From CANQDT01 sp051878935 (GTDB taxonomy: Bacteria; Bacillota; Clostridia; Lachnospirales; Lachnospiraceae): DNA of 55,681 nucleotides. The notes beneath the pieces are model-generated. The model was not told where the DNA came from and made no database searches. It saw only the letters and a program-made list of their open reading frames with translations. Position 1 is the stretch's first letter, and each line of letters opens with the position of its first letter. The position numbers were made by a program, and so were the translations under genes. This document shows positions 16,644 through 24,754 of this stretch, piece after piece. The stretch lies in assembly GCA_051878935.1 (NCBI GenBank), contig JBJELB010000038.1, positions 1 through 55,681 on the forward strand. Direction: 5' to 3'.

Positions 16644-17282
16644 ATGAGAGTTGCTTTAATTAATGAAAACAGCCAGGCAGCTAAAAACGACATGATTTTT
16701 GAACAATTAAAAATCGCTGCCGAAGCAAAAGGTCATGAAGTAGTAAACTATGGCATGTATACTGCTGACCAGGACAATCAGTTAACCTACCCAATGGTGG
16801 GCTTATTAACAGCAATCCTAATCAATTCCGGAGCTGCTGATTTTGTAGTAACCGGATGTGGAACAGGCGAAGGTGCTATGCTCGCAGCAAACATTTATCC
16901 AAATGTATTATGCGGACATGTGGTAGATGCTTCCGACGCTTATATGTTTACACAGATTAACGCCGGTAATGCCATTGCGATGCCTTTCGCAAAAGGATTT
17001 GGCTGGGGTGCTGAATTAAACTTAAAATATGTATTTGAACAGTTATTTGCCTGCGAACCAGGCGGTGGCTATCCAAAAGAGCGCGTTGTTCCTGAACAGG
17101 CAAACAAAAAAGTATTAGATGGTTTAAAAGAAATCACTCATGTTGATATGATGACCATTTTGAAGAATATCGATCAGGATTTCTTAAAAACAACCATCGG
17201 TGGTCCTAAATTCGCTGAATTATTCTTTGCAAACTGCAAGGATGAAGAAATGGCTGCTTATTTAAAAAGCGTTTTAGCTTAA
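16644..17282 (+). CDS. dhuI: RpiB/LacAB-family isomerase, probable 4-deoxy-L-threo-5-hexosulose-uronate isomerase (DhuI)
   Basis: 212 aa. MRVALINENSQ opens the RpiB/LacA/LacB fold and VVTGCGTGEGAMLAANIYP carries the family's active-site Cys and phosphate-loop region. The protein is longer than ribose-5-phosphate isomerase B (about 150 aa), and lies 49 nt before kduD. In streptococci an RpiB-like protein, DhuI, does the KduI reaction beside the dehydrogenase DhuD in glycosaminoglycan loci (established). Assignment here rests on length and that pairing. AAGGAG fixes the start at 16644. If correct, the genome carries two unrelated enzymes for one step (see kduI, 2892). Confidence 0.75.
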   Translation: MRVALINENSQAAKNDMIFEQLKIAAEAKGHEVVNYGMYTADQDNQLTYPMVGLLTAILINSGAADFVVTGCGTGEGAMLAANIYPNVLCGHVVDASDAYMFTQINAGNAIAMPFAKGFGWGAELNLKYVFEQLFACEPGGGYPKERVVPEQANKKVLDGLKEITHVDMMTILKNIDQDFLKTTIGGPKFAELFFANCKDEEMAAYLKSVLA

Positions 17283-17331
17283 ATACATAAGAATAAAAAA
17301 TAAAAAATAAGAAATAATAGGAGGAATCAAA

Positions 17332-18117
17332 ATGAATTTAAACAGTTTTTCATTGGAAGGTAAAATTGCATTAGTTACCGGTGCTTCTTATGGTATTGGT
17401 TTTGCTATCGCAAGCGCATATGCTTCCGTAGGTGCTACTATCGTATTCAATGATATTAATCAGGAATTAGTTGACAAAGGTATCGCAGCTTATAAAGAAG
17501 TAGGTATTGATGCTCATGGTTATGTTTGTGACGTAACAAATGAAGAGCAGGTTGCTGCTTTGATTGAAACAGTAGAAAAAGAAGTTGGCGTTATCGATAT
17601 TTTAGTTAACAATGCAGGTATCATCAAACGAATCCCTATGTGCGAGATGTCAGCTGATGATTTCCGCAAGGTTATTGATGTTGACTTAAACGCTCCATTC
17701 ATCATGGCAAAAGCAGTTATTCCTAGCATGATCAAAAAAGGGCATGGTAAAATTATTAACATCTGCTCCATGATGAGTGAATTAGGTCGTGAAACTGTAT
17801 CTGCTTATGCTGCTGCAAAAGGCGGTTTGAAAATGTTAACAAAGAATATCTGCTCTGAATATGGTGAATTCAATATTCAGTGTAACGGTATCGGACCTGG
17901 TTACATCGCTACTCCACAGACAGCACCACTTAGAACAGATGGACATCCATTTAACAACTTCATCTTATCTAAGACACCTGCAAATCGTTGGGGTGATCCG
18001 GAAGATTTAGCTGGTCCTGCTGTATTCCTTGCTTCTGATGCTTCGAACTTCGTAAACGGTCATATTCTTTACGTAGACGGTGGTATCCTTGCATACATTG
18101 GTAAACAGCCACAATAA
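17332..18117 (+). CDS. kduD: 2-deoxy-D-gluconate 3-dehydrogenase type SDR (KduD/DhuD)
   Basis: 261 aa classical short-chain dehydrogenase: TGASYGIG (residues 16-23, cofactor loop), NNAG (93-96), catalytic Ser146, Tyr159 and Lys163. It reduces 3-deoxy-D-glycero-2,5-hexodiulosonate to 2-keto-3-deoxygluconate with NAD(P)H in the cytoplasm, the step after KduI or DhuI. A strong AGGAGG precedes the ATG. It is co-transcribed with the RpiB-like isomerase. KDG kinase and aldolase are not in the window. A gluconate 5-dehydrogenase role is the alternative, less likely in this context. Confidence 0.9.
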   Translation: MNLNSFSLEGKIALVTGASYGIGFAIASAYASVGATIVFNDINQELVDKGIAAYKEVGIDAHGYVCDVTNEEQVAALIETVEKEVGVIDILVNNAGIIKRIPMCEMSADDFRKVIDVDLNAPFIMAKAVIPSMIKKGHGKIINICSMMSELGRETVSAYAAAKGGLKMLTKNICSEYGEFNIQCNGIGPGYIATPQTAPLRTDGHPFNNFILSKTPANRWGDPEDLAGPAVFLASDASNFVNGHILYVDGGILAYIGKQPQ

Positions 18118-18134
18118 TCACGATATTATTACGA

Positions 18135-18185
18135 AGAGGCACTGCATCATGACAGATTCTGTCTGAGGCAATGCCTCTTTTTTCG
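18135..18185 (+). terminator. Terminator after kduD
   Basis: Outer stem 18135-18141 with 18172-18178, an inner GACAG/CTGTC hairpin, then a T-run on the plus strand. The facing protease gene ends immediately beyond it. Confidence 0.7.
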
Positions 18186-18188
18186 TTT

Positions 18189-19844
18189 CTATCTGCTGAT
18201 TCTTACAAAGGTATTATATAAATCTACCGTTCCATACCCCCACTGCCGGTTAGGATACGTCAATGTCGGTTTCCGGGTAGCTCCTAGAATCAAATAATTA
18301 CGTACTGTTACCCCATTCATTGATGTCTGATTTCCTCTTAACAGCCCCCATTCCAATAATAATGCTGAAACACCTGCAACATGTGCCGCAGCTACGCTGC
18401 TCCCGGAACGGACTACATATCGATTGCGCAGCCCCGGCCCTTTTATCTCCACACCCGGAGCTACCAGATCCGGTTTAATATAATTCAGACGCGTATACCC
18501 TCTGCTGTTTGGAGGATATATCGTATCCTTTCGATGGTCATAGGCAACAACGGTAATTACATTATCTGCATTCGACGGTGACGTTAATGTGGTATCCGGA
18601 TTACTTCTCAAGAAAAAAGTATTCTCATTCAGAAATTGTGTAATCGGCATCCACATATGAAAGCCCAGATTCGGTAACCCCTCCTCCGTGATTGTCAATT
18701 TCCAGATTCCTTCCGTTGGCTGACGAAACTGCAGAACAATGACAGGTTCCCCACTTGCCAGCTCCTGAGTGTCAATATGAATCGTAAGTTTTGTCTCCTC
18801 CAATACGAATCGAAACTCCGTCGTGAGTCTGGTTCGGGCTCCCAAAGCAGGTATCACTTCACCGCCCGGACTTTGTACCGTAATCTGATATCGGTTAGGA
18901 GATTTTCCCCACATTTCCATCGTGAAGCCTGCAATATTACTGCCTACTTCAATCTCAACGGTTTCCTCATTTCTTTCAACCGAAACACCCGCTTCATCCC
19001 TATTCGGAATACCAAAGGCATGATAATGCCGACGGACCTGACCTTCATTGCCTCCTGCAATCACAGCACAGGCACCGGTAGAAACCGCAAAAGCTTCTAA
19101 AAATTCATTCAAGGGTCCCGTACCATCATGATCTCCCTGATTGCTTCCGACTCCCAGTAATACAACAACCGGTCTTTGTCTAAATACAGACAGCGAAGCA
19201 ACCATACGAAGTCCCAACAGAATATCTGCCTCCGAATATACCGGTCCGTCCGTATGAATCTGATAGAAATCAACCAGATTCTTCGATGCTTCTCTCAACT
19301 TCACAATGATAAACTGTGCATCCGGTGCTGCTCCCGTAAAATCATTCTCCTCATCCACACCCCCTCCTGCAATTCCTGCCAGGAAGGTTCCATGTCCGTT
19401 TGTATCTGTAGCCGGTACAACGGATAACGGATCGTCACTCTCCAGTGCCAGATTAATTTCTTCTTCGGAATATACCCTATCTGTTTCCTGGTCATAGATC
19501 GACATAATCCTGGTTGTATTATCTGCATAACGAAACAAAGGATTCTGATAATCGATTCCTGTATCCAGGACCGCTATCAGGACTCTCTGTCCACGAAGTC
19601 CCAATGCCGGCTGACTCCGTACTCGTGTCACCCCAACCGCATCCATATTGGTTTCCGCCATCAGTCCAAAACAATTCGGAATCTGCGAATAGGTATAGTT
19701 CTTATAACTATAGGGAGCCATGACTCCATCTTCCCCATATACTACCACGTAACGTTCACTAATGCGGACAACGTTGCTTGCATTGTACTGTTTCATAAGC
19801 GATGTATAATCGTTGTCATAGTATTCCACAATAATCTCAATCAA
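18189..19844 (-). CDS. Subtilisin-family serine protease, Csp (spore germination) type
   Basis: 551 aa without a signal peptide. Complete S8 triad: D94 (LDTGID), H151 (NGHGT) and Ser near 485 (SGSSVAAAHVAG). A long insert separates the His and Ser blocks, as in clostridial CspA/B/C proteases that activate the cortex hydrolase SleC. N-terminal MIEIIVEYYDN resembles the short Csp prodomain. The best start is TTG at 19844, preceded by AGAGGG with a 7-nt gap. A promoter resembling the forespore sigma-G/F type lies upstream. The Csp role is inferred; a general intracellular subtilisin is possible. Confidence 0.8.
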   Translation of the reverse strand: MIEIIVEYYDNDYTSLMKQYNASNVVRISERYVVVYGEDGVMAPYSYKNYTYSQIPNCFGLMAETNMDAVGVTRVRSQPALGLRGQRVLIAVLDTGIDYQNPLFRYADNTTRIMSIYDQETDRVYSEEEINLALESDDPLSVVPATDTNGHGTFLAGIAGGGVDEENDFTGAAPDAQFIIVKLREASKNLVDFYQIHTDGPVYSEADILLGLRMVASLSVFRQRPVVVLLGVGSNQGDHDGTGPLNEFLEAFAVSTGACAVIAGGNEGQVRRHYHAFGIPNRDEAGVSVERNEETVEIEVGSNIAGFTMEMWGKSPNRYQITVQSPGGEVIPALGARTRLTTEFRFVLEETKLTIHIDTQELASGEPVIVLQFRQPTEGIWKLTITEEGLPNLGFHMWMPITQFLNENTFFLRSNPDTTLTSPSNADNVITVVAYDHRKDTIYPPNSRGYTRLNYIKPDLVAPGVEIKGPGLRNRYVVRSGSSVAAAHVAGVSALLLEWGLLRGNQTSMNGVTVRNYLILGATRKPTLTYPNRQWGYGTVDLYNTFVRISR

Positions 19845-19874
19845 AAAACAGCCCTCTTACATACCATTACCTCA

Positions 19875-19903
19875 TTATATGTAAAAGCGCTGTTTCAATA
19901 TAC
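19875..19903 (-). promoter_or_regulatory. Possible forespore (sigma-G/F-like) promoter
   Basis: Minus strand GTATA (19899-19903), 17-nt spacer, CATATAA (19875-19881). This resembles the GHATR / CATWHTA pattern with one mismatch. No good sigma-A spacing is found in the same gap. Confidence 0.3.
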
Positions 19904-19922
19904 TATCCTTGATATCAATCTT

Positions 19923-21245
19923 CTATTGTGTCCGGACTTCAATGGTAGGTGCACCATTTCCCAGAATGTAGTCACGGTGAATAATTACACGACCAATGGC
20001 ATCATCCTTAGGTATCTCATACATAATATCCATCATGAATTCTTCAATAATGGAGCGCAATGCCCGAGCCCCTGTCTGCTTTTCCATTGCCAGTTCTGCA
20101 ATGGCTTCAAGTGCTGAATCATCAAATACCAGCTCAACTTCATCCAAAGCCAACAGCTTTTGATACTGTTTCAGAATAGCATTTTTAGGTTCTTTCAATA
20201 TCTGGATATACATCTCTTTGGATAATGGCTGCAGTGTATAAATAACAGGTAATCTTCCGATAAATTCCGGTATCATACCAAATTTTCGCAAATCATCCAT
20301 GGTAACCTTCGATAAAATATCCGGATCACTGTCATATTTATCTTTTAATTCTGCCCGAAAGCCTATGGAAGACTGCTTCGTTAACCGAGTTTTAATAATC
20401 TCATCCAAATCCGGAAAAGCGCCGCCACAGATAAACAGAATATTTCTAGTATTCACAGTAGTCAGCGGTACCATAGCATTCTTGCTGGTGGCTCCAACCG
20501 GAACTTCAATGTCCGCTCCTTCCAGCATTTTCAACAATCCCTGCTGAACAGACTCTCCACTGACATCCCGGTTTGTGACATTTTTCTTCTTCGCGATTTT
20601 ATCAATTTCATCAATAAATACAATCCCATGCTCTGCTTTCTCAACATCATTATCTGCTGCTGCCAGTAGCTTGGATATCACACTTTCAACGTCATCACCG
20701 ATATAACCGGCTTCCGTTAAGGATGTCGCATCGGTAATCGCTAACGGCAAATCCAGGATACGTGCCAGAGTCTTAACCAGATACGTCTTTCCACATCCAG
20801 TCGGTCCAATCATCAGCATATTCGATTTATCAATCTCAATCTCATCCATCGTATTAGTCAGCACTCTCTTGTAATGGTTGTAAACTGCTACCGAGATTGC
20901 CTTTTTGGCATATTCCTGACCAATCACATATTCATCCAACATTGCCTTGATTTTATGAGGTACCGGAATCGAATCCATGGTAAAGGATGGTTCTTTCTTT
21001 TCTTTGGGCTTCACTTTTTTCAATGGCTGCATCTGTGGCTGAAAGAAATCGAATCCCTGAATCGGAAGATTTCCAAAGTCGATATTCTGAAAAGCACCGT
21101 GATTCATTCCATCGAATGTTTTCTGCATACAATCAGAACAGATATGAATATCATTCTGAAGATGAATCATAGAGTCCACCTGACTCTCACTTCTGTGACA
21201 CAGATAGCAAAAGCTCTCGTAGTCCTTGTCGTTATGGTTTTCCAT
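19923..21245 (-). CDS. clpX: ClpX-family AAA+ unfoldase, variant pore loop
   Basis: 440 aa. N-terminal zinc finger with C13, C16, C36 and C39; Walker A GPTGCGKT; Walker B IVFIDEIDK; pore-1 loop GYIGDD in place of GYVGED; sensor motifs ILFICGGAF and later TGARALRS. ClpX unfolds proteins for ClpP in the cytoplasm. The segment that holds RKHP in canonical ClpX here reads GATSKNAMVPL, so the RKH loop that helps recognise ssrA-type tags is absent. This may be a second, specialised ClpX rather than the housekeeping copy. It is last in a cell-envelope/housekeeping operon, 8 nt after the cyclophilin gene. Confidence 0.9.
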   Translation of the reverse strand: MENHNDKDYESFCYLCHRSESQVDSMIHLQNDIHICSDCMQKTFDGMNHGAFQNIDFGNLPIQGFDFFQPQMQPLKKVKPKEKKEPSFTMDSIPVPHKIKAMLDEYVIGQEYAKKAISVAVYNHYKRVLTNTMDEIEIDKSNMLMIGPTGCGKTYLVKTLARILDLPLAITDATSLTEAGYIGDDVESVISKLLAAADNDVEKAEHGIVFIDEIDKIAKKKNVTNRDVSGESVQQGLLKMLEGADIEVPVGATSKNAMVPLTTVNTRNILFICGGAFPDLDEIIKTRLTKQSSIGFRAELKDKYDSDPDILSKVTMDDLRKFGMIPEFIGRLPVIYTLQPLSKEMYIQILKEPKNAILKQYQKLLALDEVELVFDDSALEAIAELAMEKQTGARALRSIIEEFMMDIMYEIPKDDAIGRVIIHRDYILGNGAPTIEVRTQ

Positions 21246-21253
21246 GTCTTTTC

Positions 21254-22033
21254 CTATCCTTTGTATTTTTTAATCGTAACCTTTTTGATGACTACATCAT
21301 CTAATGGTTTGTCATTTCCGTCCGTCTGTGTCGCTGCTATTTTATCAATCACTTTCATTCCTTTATACACTTGTCCAAAAACAGTATGCTGTCCCTGAAG
21401 CCAAGGTGCTCCACCCTTCTGCATATAAATCTGCTTCTGGTCATCAGTCAAAGCAGTACTACCAAAATACTGTTCATTCATATATTCCGGTTTTGTCTGC
21501 ATAATAAAGAACTGACTGCCGTTCGTATCCGGTCCCGCATTTGCCATACACAAAGAACCACGGACAACAAGTAAATCATCCGTACATTCGTTTTCAAATT
21601 CTTCTCCCCAGATACTCTCACCGCCCATGCCGGTTCCTGTTGGGTCTCCACCCTGGATCATAAAACTGTCAATGACACGGTGGAAAGTCAATCCGTCATA
21701 ATAACCTTCTTTGGCATGAGTCACAAAGTTTTCTACAGCTTTTGGAGCAGCTTTTTTAAAAAATTTGACAGAAACATTCCCATATCCCTTGATTTGCATC
21801 ACAGCAATCGTTTCCCCTTTTTTCGGTTTCGTAAACTGACTGCTCTTCTTCACTGCCTGCGACTCTACTGTCGCTTCTGTCATCTGCTGTGTGGATGCTT
21901 CCGTCTGAGAGGAAGTTGCCGTCTGTGTCGTGGTTTGTGTTGTTGCTTCTGTCTTCGCAGAACCGCATCCTGTAAATATCGTTGCTATACTCATCGTAAG
22001 AACAATAAATCCGGTTATGATTGTCTTTCTCAT
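21254..22033 (-). CDS. Cyclophilin-type peptidyl-prolyl isomerase, lipoprotein
   Basis: 259 aa. Signal MRKTIITGFIVLTMSIATIF with lipobox FTGC, then a Thr/Ser/Gln-rich linker (about residues 25-65), then a cyclophilin domain with FHRVIDSFMIQGGDPTGTG and NGSQFFIMQ. It should isomerise X-Pro bonds of secreted proteins at the outer face of the membrane. GAGGAAA precedes the ATG. It lies between xpt and clpX in one transcript. Confidence 0.93.
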   Translation of the reverse strand: MRKTIITGFIVLTMSIATIFTGCGSAKTEATTQTTTQTATSSQTEASTQQMTEATVESQAVKKSSQFTKPKKGETIAVMQIKGYGNVSVKFFKKAAPKAVENFVTHAKEGYYDGLTFHRVIDSFMIQGGDPTGTGMGGESIWGEEFENECTDDLLVVRGSLCMANAGPDTNGSQFFIMQTKPEYMNEQYFGSTALTDDQKQIYMQKGGAPWLQGQHTVFGQVYKGMKVIDKIAATQTDGNDKPLDDVVIKKVTIKKYKG

Positions 22034-22075
22034 CTCTGTTTCCTCGTTTCTCTTTTATTATGTCTGTCGTTAAGT

Positions 22076-22654
22076 TTACTCGCGGAACACAATGCCATTT
22101 TCAGGGTCCATGCTTTCCACGATAGCCAGGGATTCCACCCTCAGTCCGGTTGCCCGAAGATTGTCTCCCCCCGGTTGAAATCCTTTCTCAATTGCAATTC
22201 CTGCACCTACAACTGTCGCGTTCGCTGACTGGATTAATTTTGACAGTCCCATCAGCGCACACCCATTCGCCATAAAATCATCAATGATCAAAATACGGTC
22301 GGTGGGCTTAATATATTCTTTTGAAATCATAACATCATAAACTCTTCCGTGAGTGAATGATTCAATCTTTGTAGAATAGAATGAGTCATCGGTATTGGAA
22401 GATTTCGATTTCTTTGCAAAGACCACCGGAATATTACCAAAGGCCTGTGCGACAATACATGCAATTCCAATACCTGATGCCTCTATCGTCACAATTTTAT
22501 TGATCTCTTCTCCGGCAAAGCGACGTTTCCATTCTCTGCCCATCTCCATAAACAGCTCAACATCAATTTGATGATTCAGAAAGCTGTCAACTTTTAAAAC
22601 GTCTCGATTCTTTACCACACCGTCTTTGCGAATTCGTTCTTTTAATAATTCCAT
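22076..22654 (-). CDS. xpt: Xanthine phosphoribosyltransferase
   Basis: 192 aa, usual Xpt length, starting MELLKERIRKDG. The PRPP-binding motif is IDDFMANG, preceded by ILI; VTIEASGIG is the family signature. It salvages xanthine to XMP with PRPP in the cytoplasm. AGAGGAT precedes ATG 22654; a longer in-frame start at 22681 lacks support. No purine riboswitch is seen: the gene follows the amidase stop codon closely and depends on upstream transcription. Confidence 0.93.
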   Translation of the reverse strand: MELLKERIRKDGVVKNRDVLKVDSFLNHQIDVELFMEMGREWKRRFAGEEINKIVTIEASGIGIACIVAQAFGNIPVVFAKKSKSSNTDDSFYSTKIESFTHGRVYDVMISKEYIKPTDRILIIDDFMANGCALMGLSKLIQSANATVVGAGIAIEKGFQPGGDNLRATGLRVESLAIVESMDPENGIVFRE

Positions 22655-22687
22655 CGTACCTATCCTCTTTTTCTCCCACATGAATAA

Positions 22688-23344
22688 CTATAACAGTCCT
22701 ATTCTAACATCATATCCTGCATTCTTCAAGTCATTTGCCATATGAATTGCCTGGGAATAATCCTCAAATGCTCCAACTTGAACAGCATAGATTCTGGCGA
22801 TCGACTGTCCCTCTACCTGCAGGGTATCAAGAATTGCCCGTGCAATTGCATTCGCCGTATCTTCAAATCTCTGGTCAAACAGAATATTATCTTCTTCTGA
22901 ATTAATAAAACCAGCCTCCACTAAAACAGCCGGCATTCTGCTTCTGCGCAGTATGGTCAGATTAGGACGTTCGCTTACGCCCAGATTATTATATCCGACC
23001 TTTGCCAGTTCCTCGTTGATTCTTCTTGCCAACTGAGCTTTTTCGCCGGTATCATCAAATACCAGTGTTTGTGCACCGGCATACATATCCGGTGTCGGGC
23101 TGGAGTTCCGATGAATGGATACAAGCAGATCTGCACCGCCGTTGTTTGCGATCATCGCCTTTTCATATGGAGAATTATAGACATCCGTCGTCCGCGTAAA
23201 ATGAACATCCACACCGTTGTCTTTTAATATCTGTCCCACTGCCAGTGCCAGTTTCAAATTATCATTTTTTTCCAATCTCCCTTCAAAGGAAGCGCCATTA
23301 TCATAACCCCCATGACCTGCATCTATATAAACTGTTGCTGCCAC
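22688..23344 (-). CDS. N-acetylmuramoyl-L-alanine amidase with partial SPOR-like tail
   Basis: 218 aa Amidase_3 domain: zinc ligands H in DAGHGG, Glu near 25, H in SIHRNS, and catalytic Glu in VLVEAGF. It cleaves the MurNAc-L-Ala bond of peptidoglycan. The last 35 residues (IYAVQVGAFEDYSQAIHMANDLKNAGYD) are the start of a SPOR domain that binds denuded glycan, but the domain looks shorter than usual. No signal peptide is evident, so export is unclear. It resembles CwlD-like sporulation amidases. It lies between murF and xpt. Confidence 0.88.
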   Translation of the reverse strand: MAATVYIDAGHGGYDNGASFEGRLEKNDNLKLALAVGQILKDNGVDVHFTRTTDVYNSPYEKAMIANNGGADLLVSIHRNSSPTPDMYAGAQTLVFDDTGEKAQLARRINEELAKVGYNNLGVSERPNLTILRRSRMPAVLVEAGFINSEEDNILFDQRFEDTANAIARAILDTLQVEGQSIARIYAVQVGAFEDYSQAIHMANDLKNAGYDVRIGLL

Positions 23345-23398
23345 AAATTTACCTCACTTGTTTTTGTTTCATACTATGCAGAAACAGGAGAATGTTGA

Positions 23399-24754
23399 TT
23401 AAATGAATTCCTTCACAGCTTCACTCAGGTGCATACCATTGGATGCTTTAAACAGAACAACATCACCTTTACACAATGTTTTTTTCAGATGACGGATAAT
23501 CTCCGTTGTCGTATTGCACGGAACAAGCTGTGTCGTAATGTTATGATCCCGTACACCACGGTTGATGTACTCTGCGTTCTCGCCCATATAAACCAGAACA
23601 TCAATTTTCTTCTCAGCTAAAAAGCAGCCTACCTCATAATGATATTCATGGGATTTCTCACCCAGTTCCAGCATATCCGCCAGCACGGCAATCTTTCTTC
23701 CGGAAGCCGGCATATCACTCAATACCGAAATACTTGCACGCATGGAATCCGGACTGGCATTATAGCTATCATCAATAATCGTATACAATGGTTTTTGATG
23801 AATTCTCTGTCTCTGTCCCTGAAACGTTGCCAGACGTGCTGCCGCATCAGTGAGAGTAACCTCATACTGGGATGCTATCGCCAGGGCCACCAGTGCATTC
23901 AACACATTATGCTGTCCCAGTACAGAAAGTGCAACAGACACAACGCCTTCTTCACAGACACAGTCAAATCGTACTTTTCCTTCTTCCATACGGATGTTTT
24001 CAGCACGGAAATCACATTTTTTACCCATACCGTAAGTGACAACTTTGTGCTGTAATTCCTTCTTTTTCTTCATAAGCATATCATCATCGCCATTTAAGAA
24101 CAAAATCCCCGTATCCGGCATTCCCTGTTCAATAGACAGTTTTTCCATACAGATGTTTTCCCGTGTCTTTAATTGTTCTATATGGGAAACACCGATGTTC
24201 GTAACCGCTACCATATCAGGCTGTATCATACGGGCCAGATTTTTCATTTCTCCAAATTCGCTAATACCCGCTTCCAGTACTGCAATATCTTCCGTCCCAG
24301 TCATGCGTGCAATAGTAAGAGGAACTCCTACCTGTGAGTTCTGGTTTCCTTCGGTATGGAACACATGATACTTCGCCTCCAACGCACAAGTAATCATTTC
24401 TCTTGTCGTTGTCTTACCGACACTTCCTGTAACAGCAACGATAGGAAACGTCATACGATTCCGATAATAACATGCAATATCCTGCAAAGCCTGCTTCGTG
24501 TCCTTCACATAAATCCATGGATTCGTATCATTCATTTCAGAATGTTCCTGGGTCAATGTCGCACCACCATTTTGCAGCGCTGTCTGAATATAATTATGTG
24601 CATCCACATGCTCACCCAAAAGTGGAACAAACAACGTGTGTTCCGACATCTCCCTTGAATCAGTAGAAATATCTGAAATCAGCTTGTTCTCATTTCCGCA
24701 TAATAATCTGCCTCCTGTCGCCTCAAGGACATCATGAATTGTCATATTCTTCAT
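23399..24754 (-). CDS. murF: UDP-N-acetylmuramoyl-tripeptide--D-alanyl-D-alanine ligase
   Basis: 451 aa Mur ligase. P-loop VTGSVGKTTTREM near residue 110, HTEGNQNSQVGVPLTI (MurF signature), and C-terminal DDSYNASPDSM. It adds D-Ala-D-Ala to the UDP-MurNAc-tripeptide in the cytoplasm. The start at 24754 overlaps the murE stop in an ATGA junction, with AAGGGG upstream, showing translational coupling to murE. Confidence 0.95.
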   Translation of the reverse strand: MKNMTIHDVLEATGGRLLCGNENKLISDISTDSREMSEHTLFVPLLGEHVDAHNYIQTALQNGGATLTQEHSEMNDTNPWIYVKDTKQALQDIACYYRNRMTFPIVAVTGSVGKTTTREMITCALEAKYHVFHTEGNQNSQVGVPLTIARMTGTEDIAVLEAGISEFGEMKNLARMIQPDMVAVTNIGVSHIEQLKTRENICMEKLSIEQGMPDTGILFLNGDDDMLMKKKKELQHKVVTYGMGKKCDFRAENIRMEEGKVRFDCVCEEGVVSVALSVLGQHNVLNALVALAIASQYEVTLTDAAARLATFQGQRQRIHQKPLYTIIDDSYNASPDSMRASISVLSDMPASGRKIAVLADMLELGEKSHEYHYEVGCFLAEKKIDVLVYMGENAEYINRGVRDHNITTQLVPCNTTTEIIRHLKKTLCKGDVVLFKASNGMHLSEAVKEFI

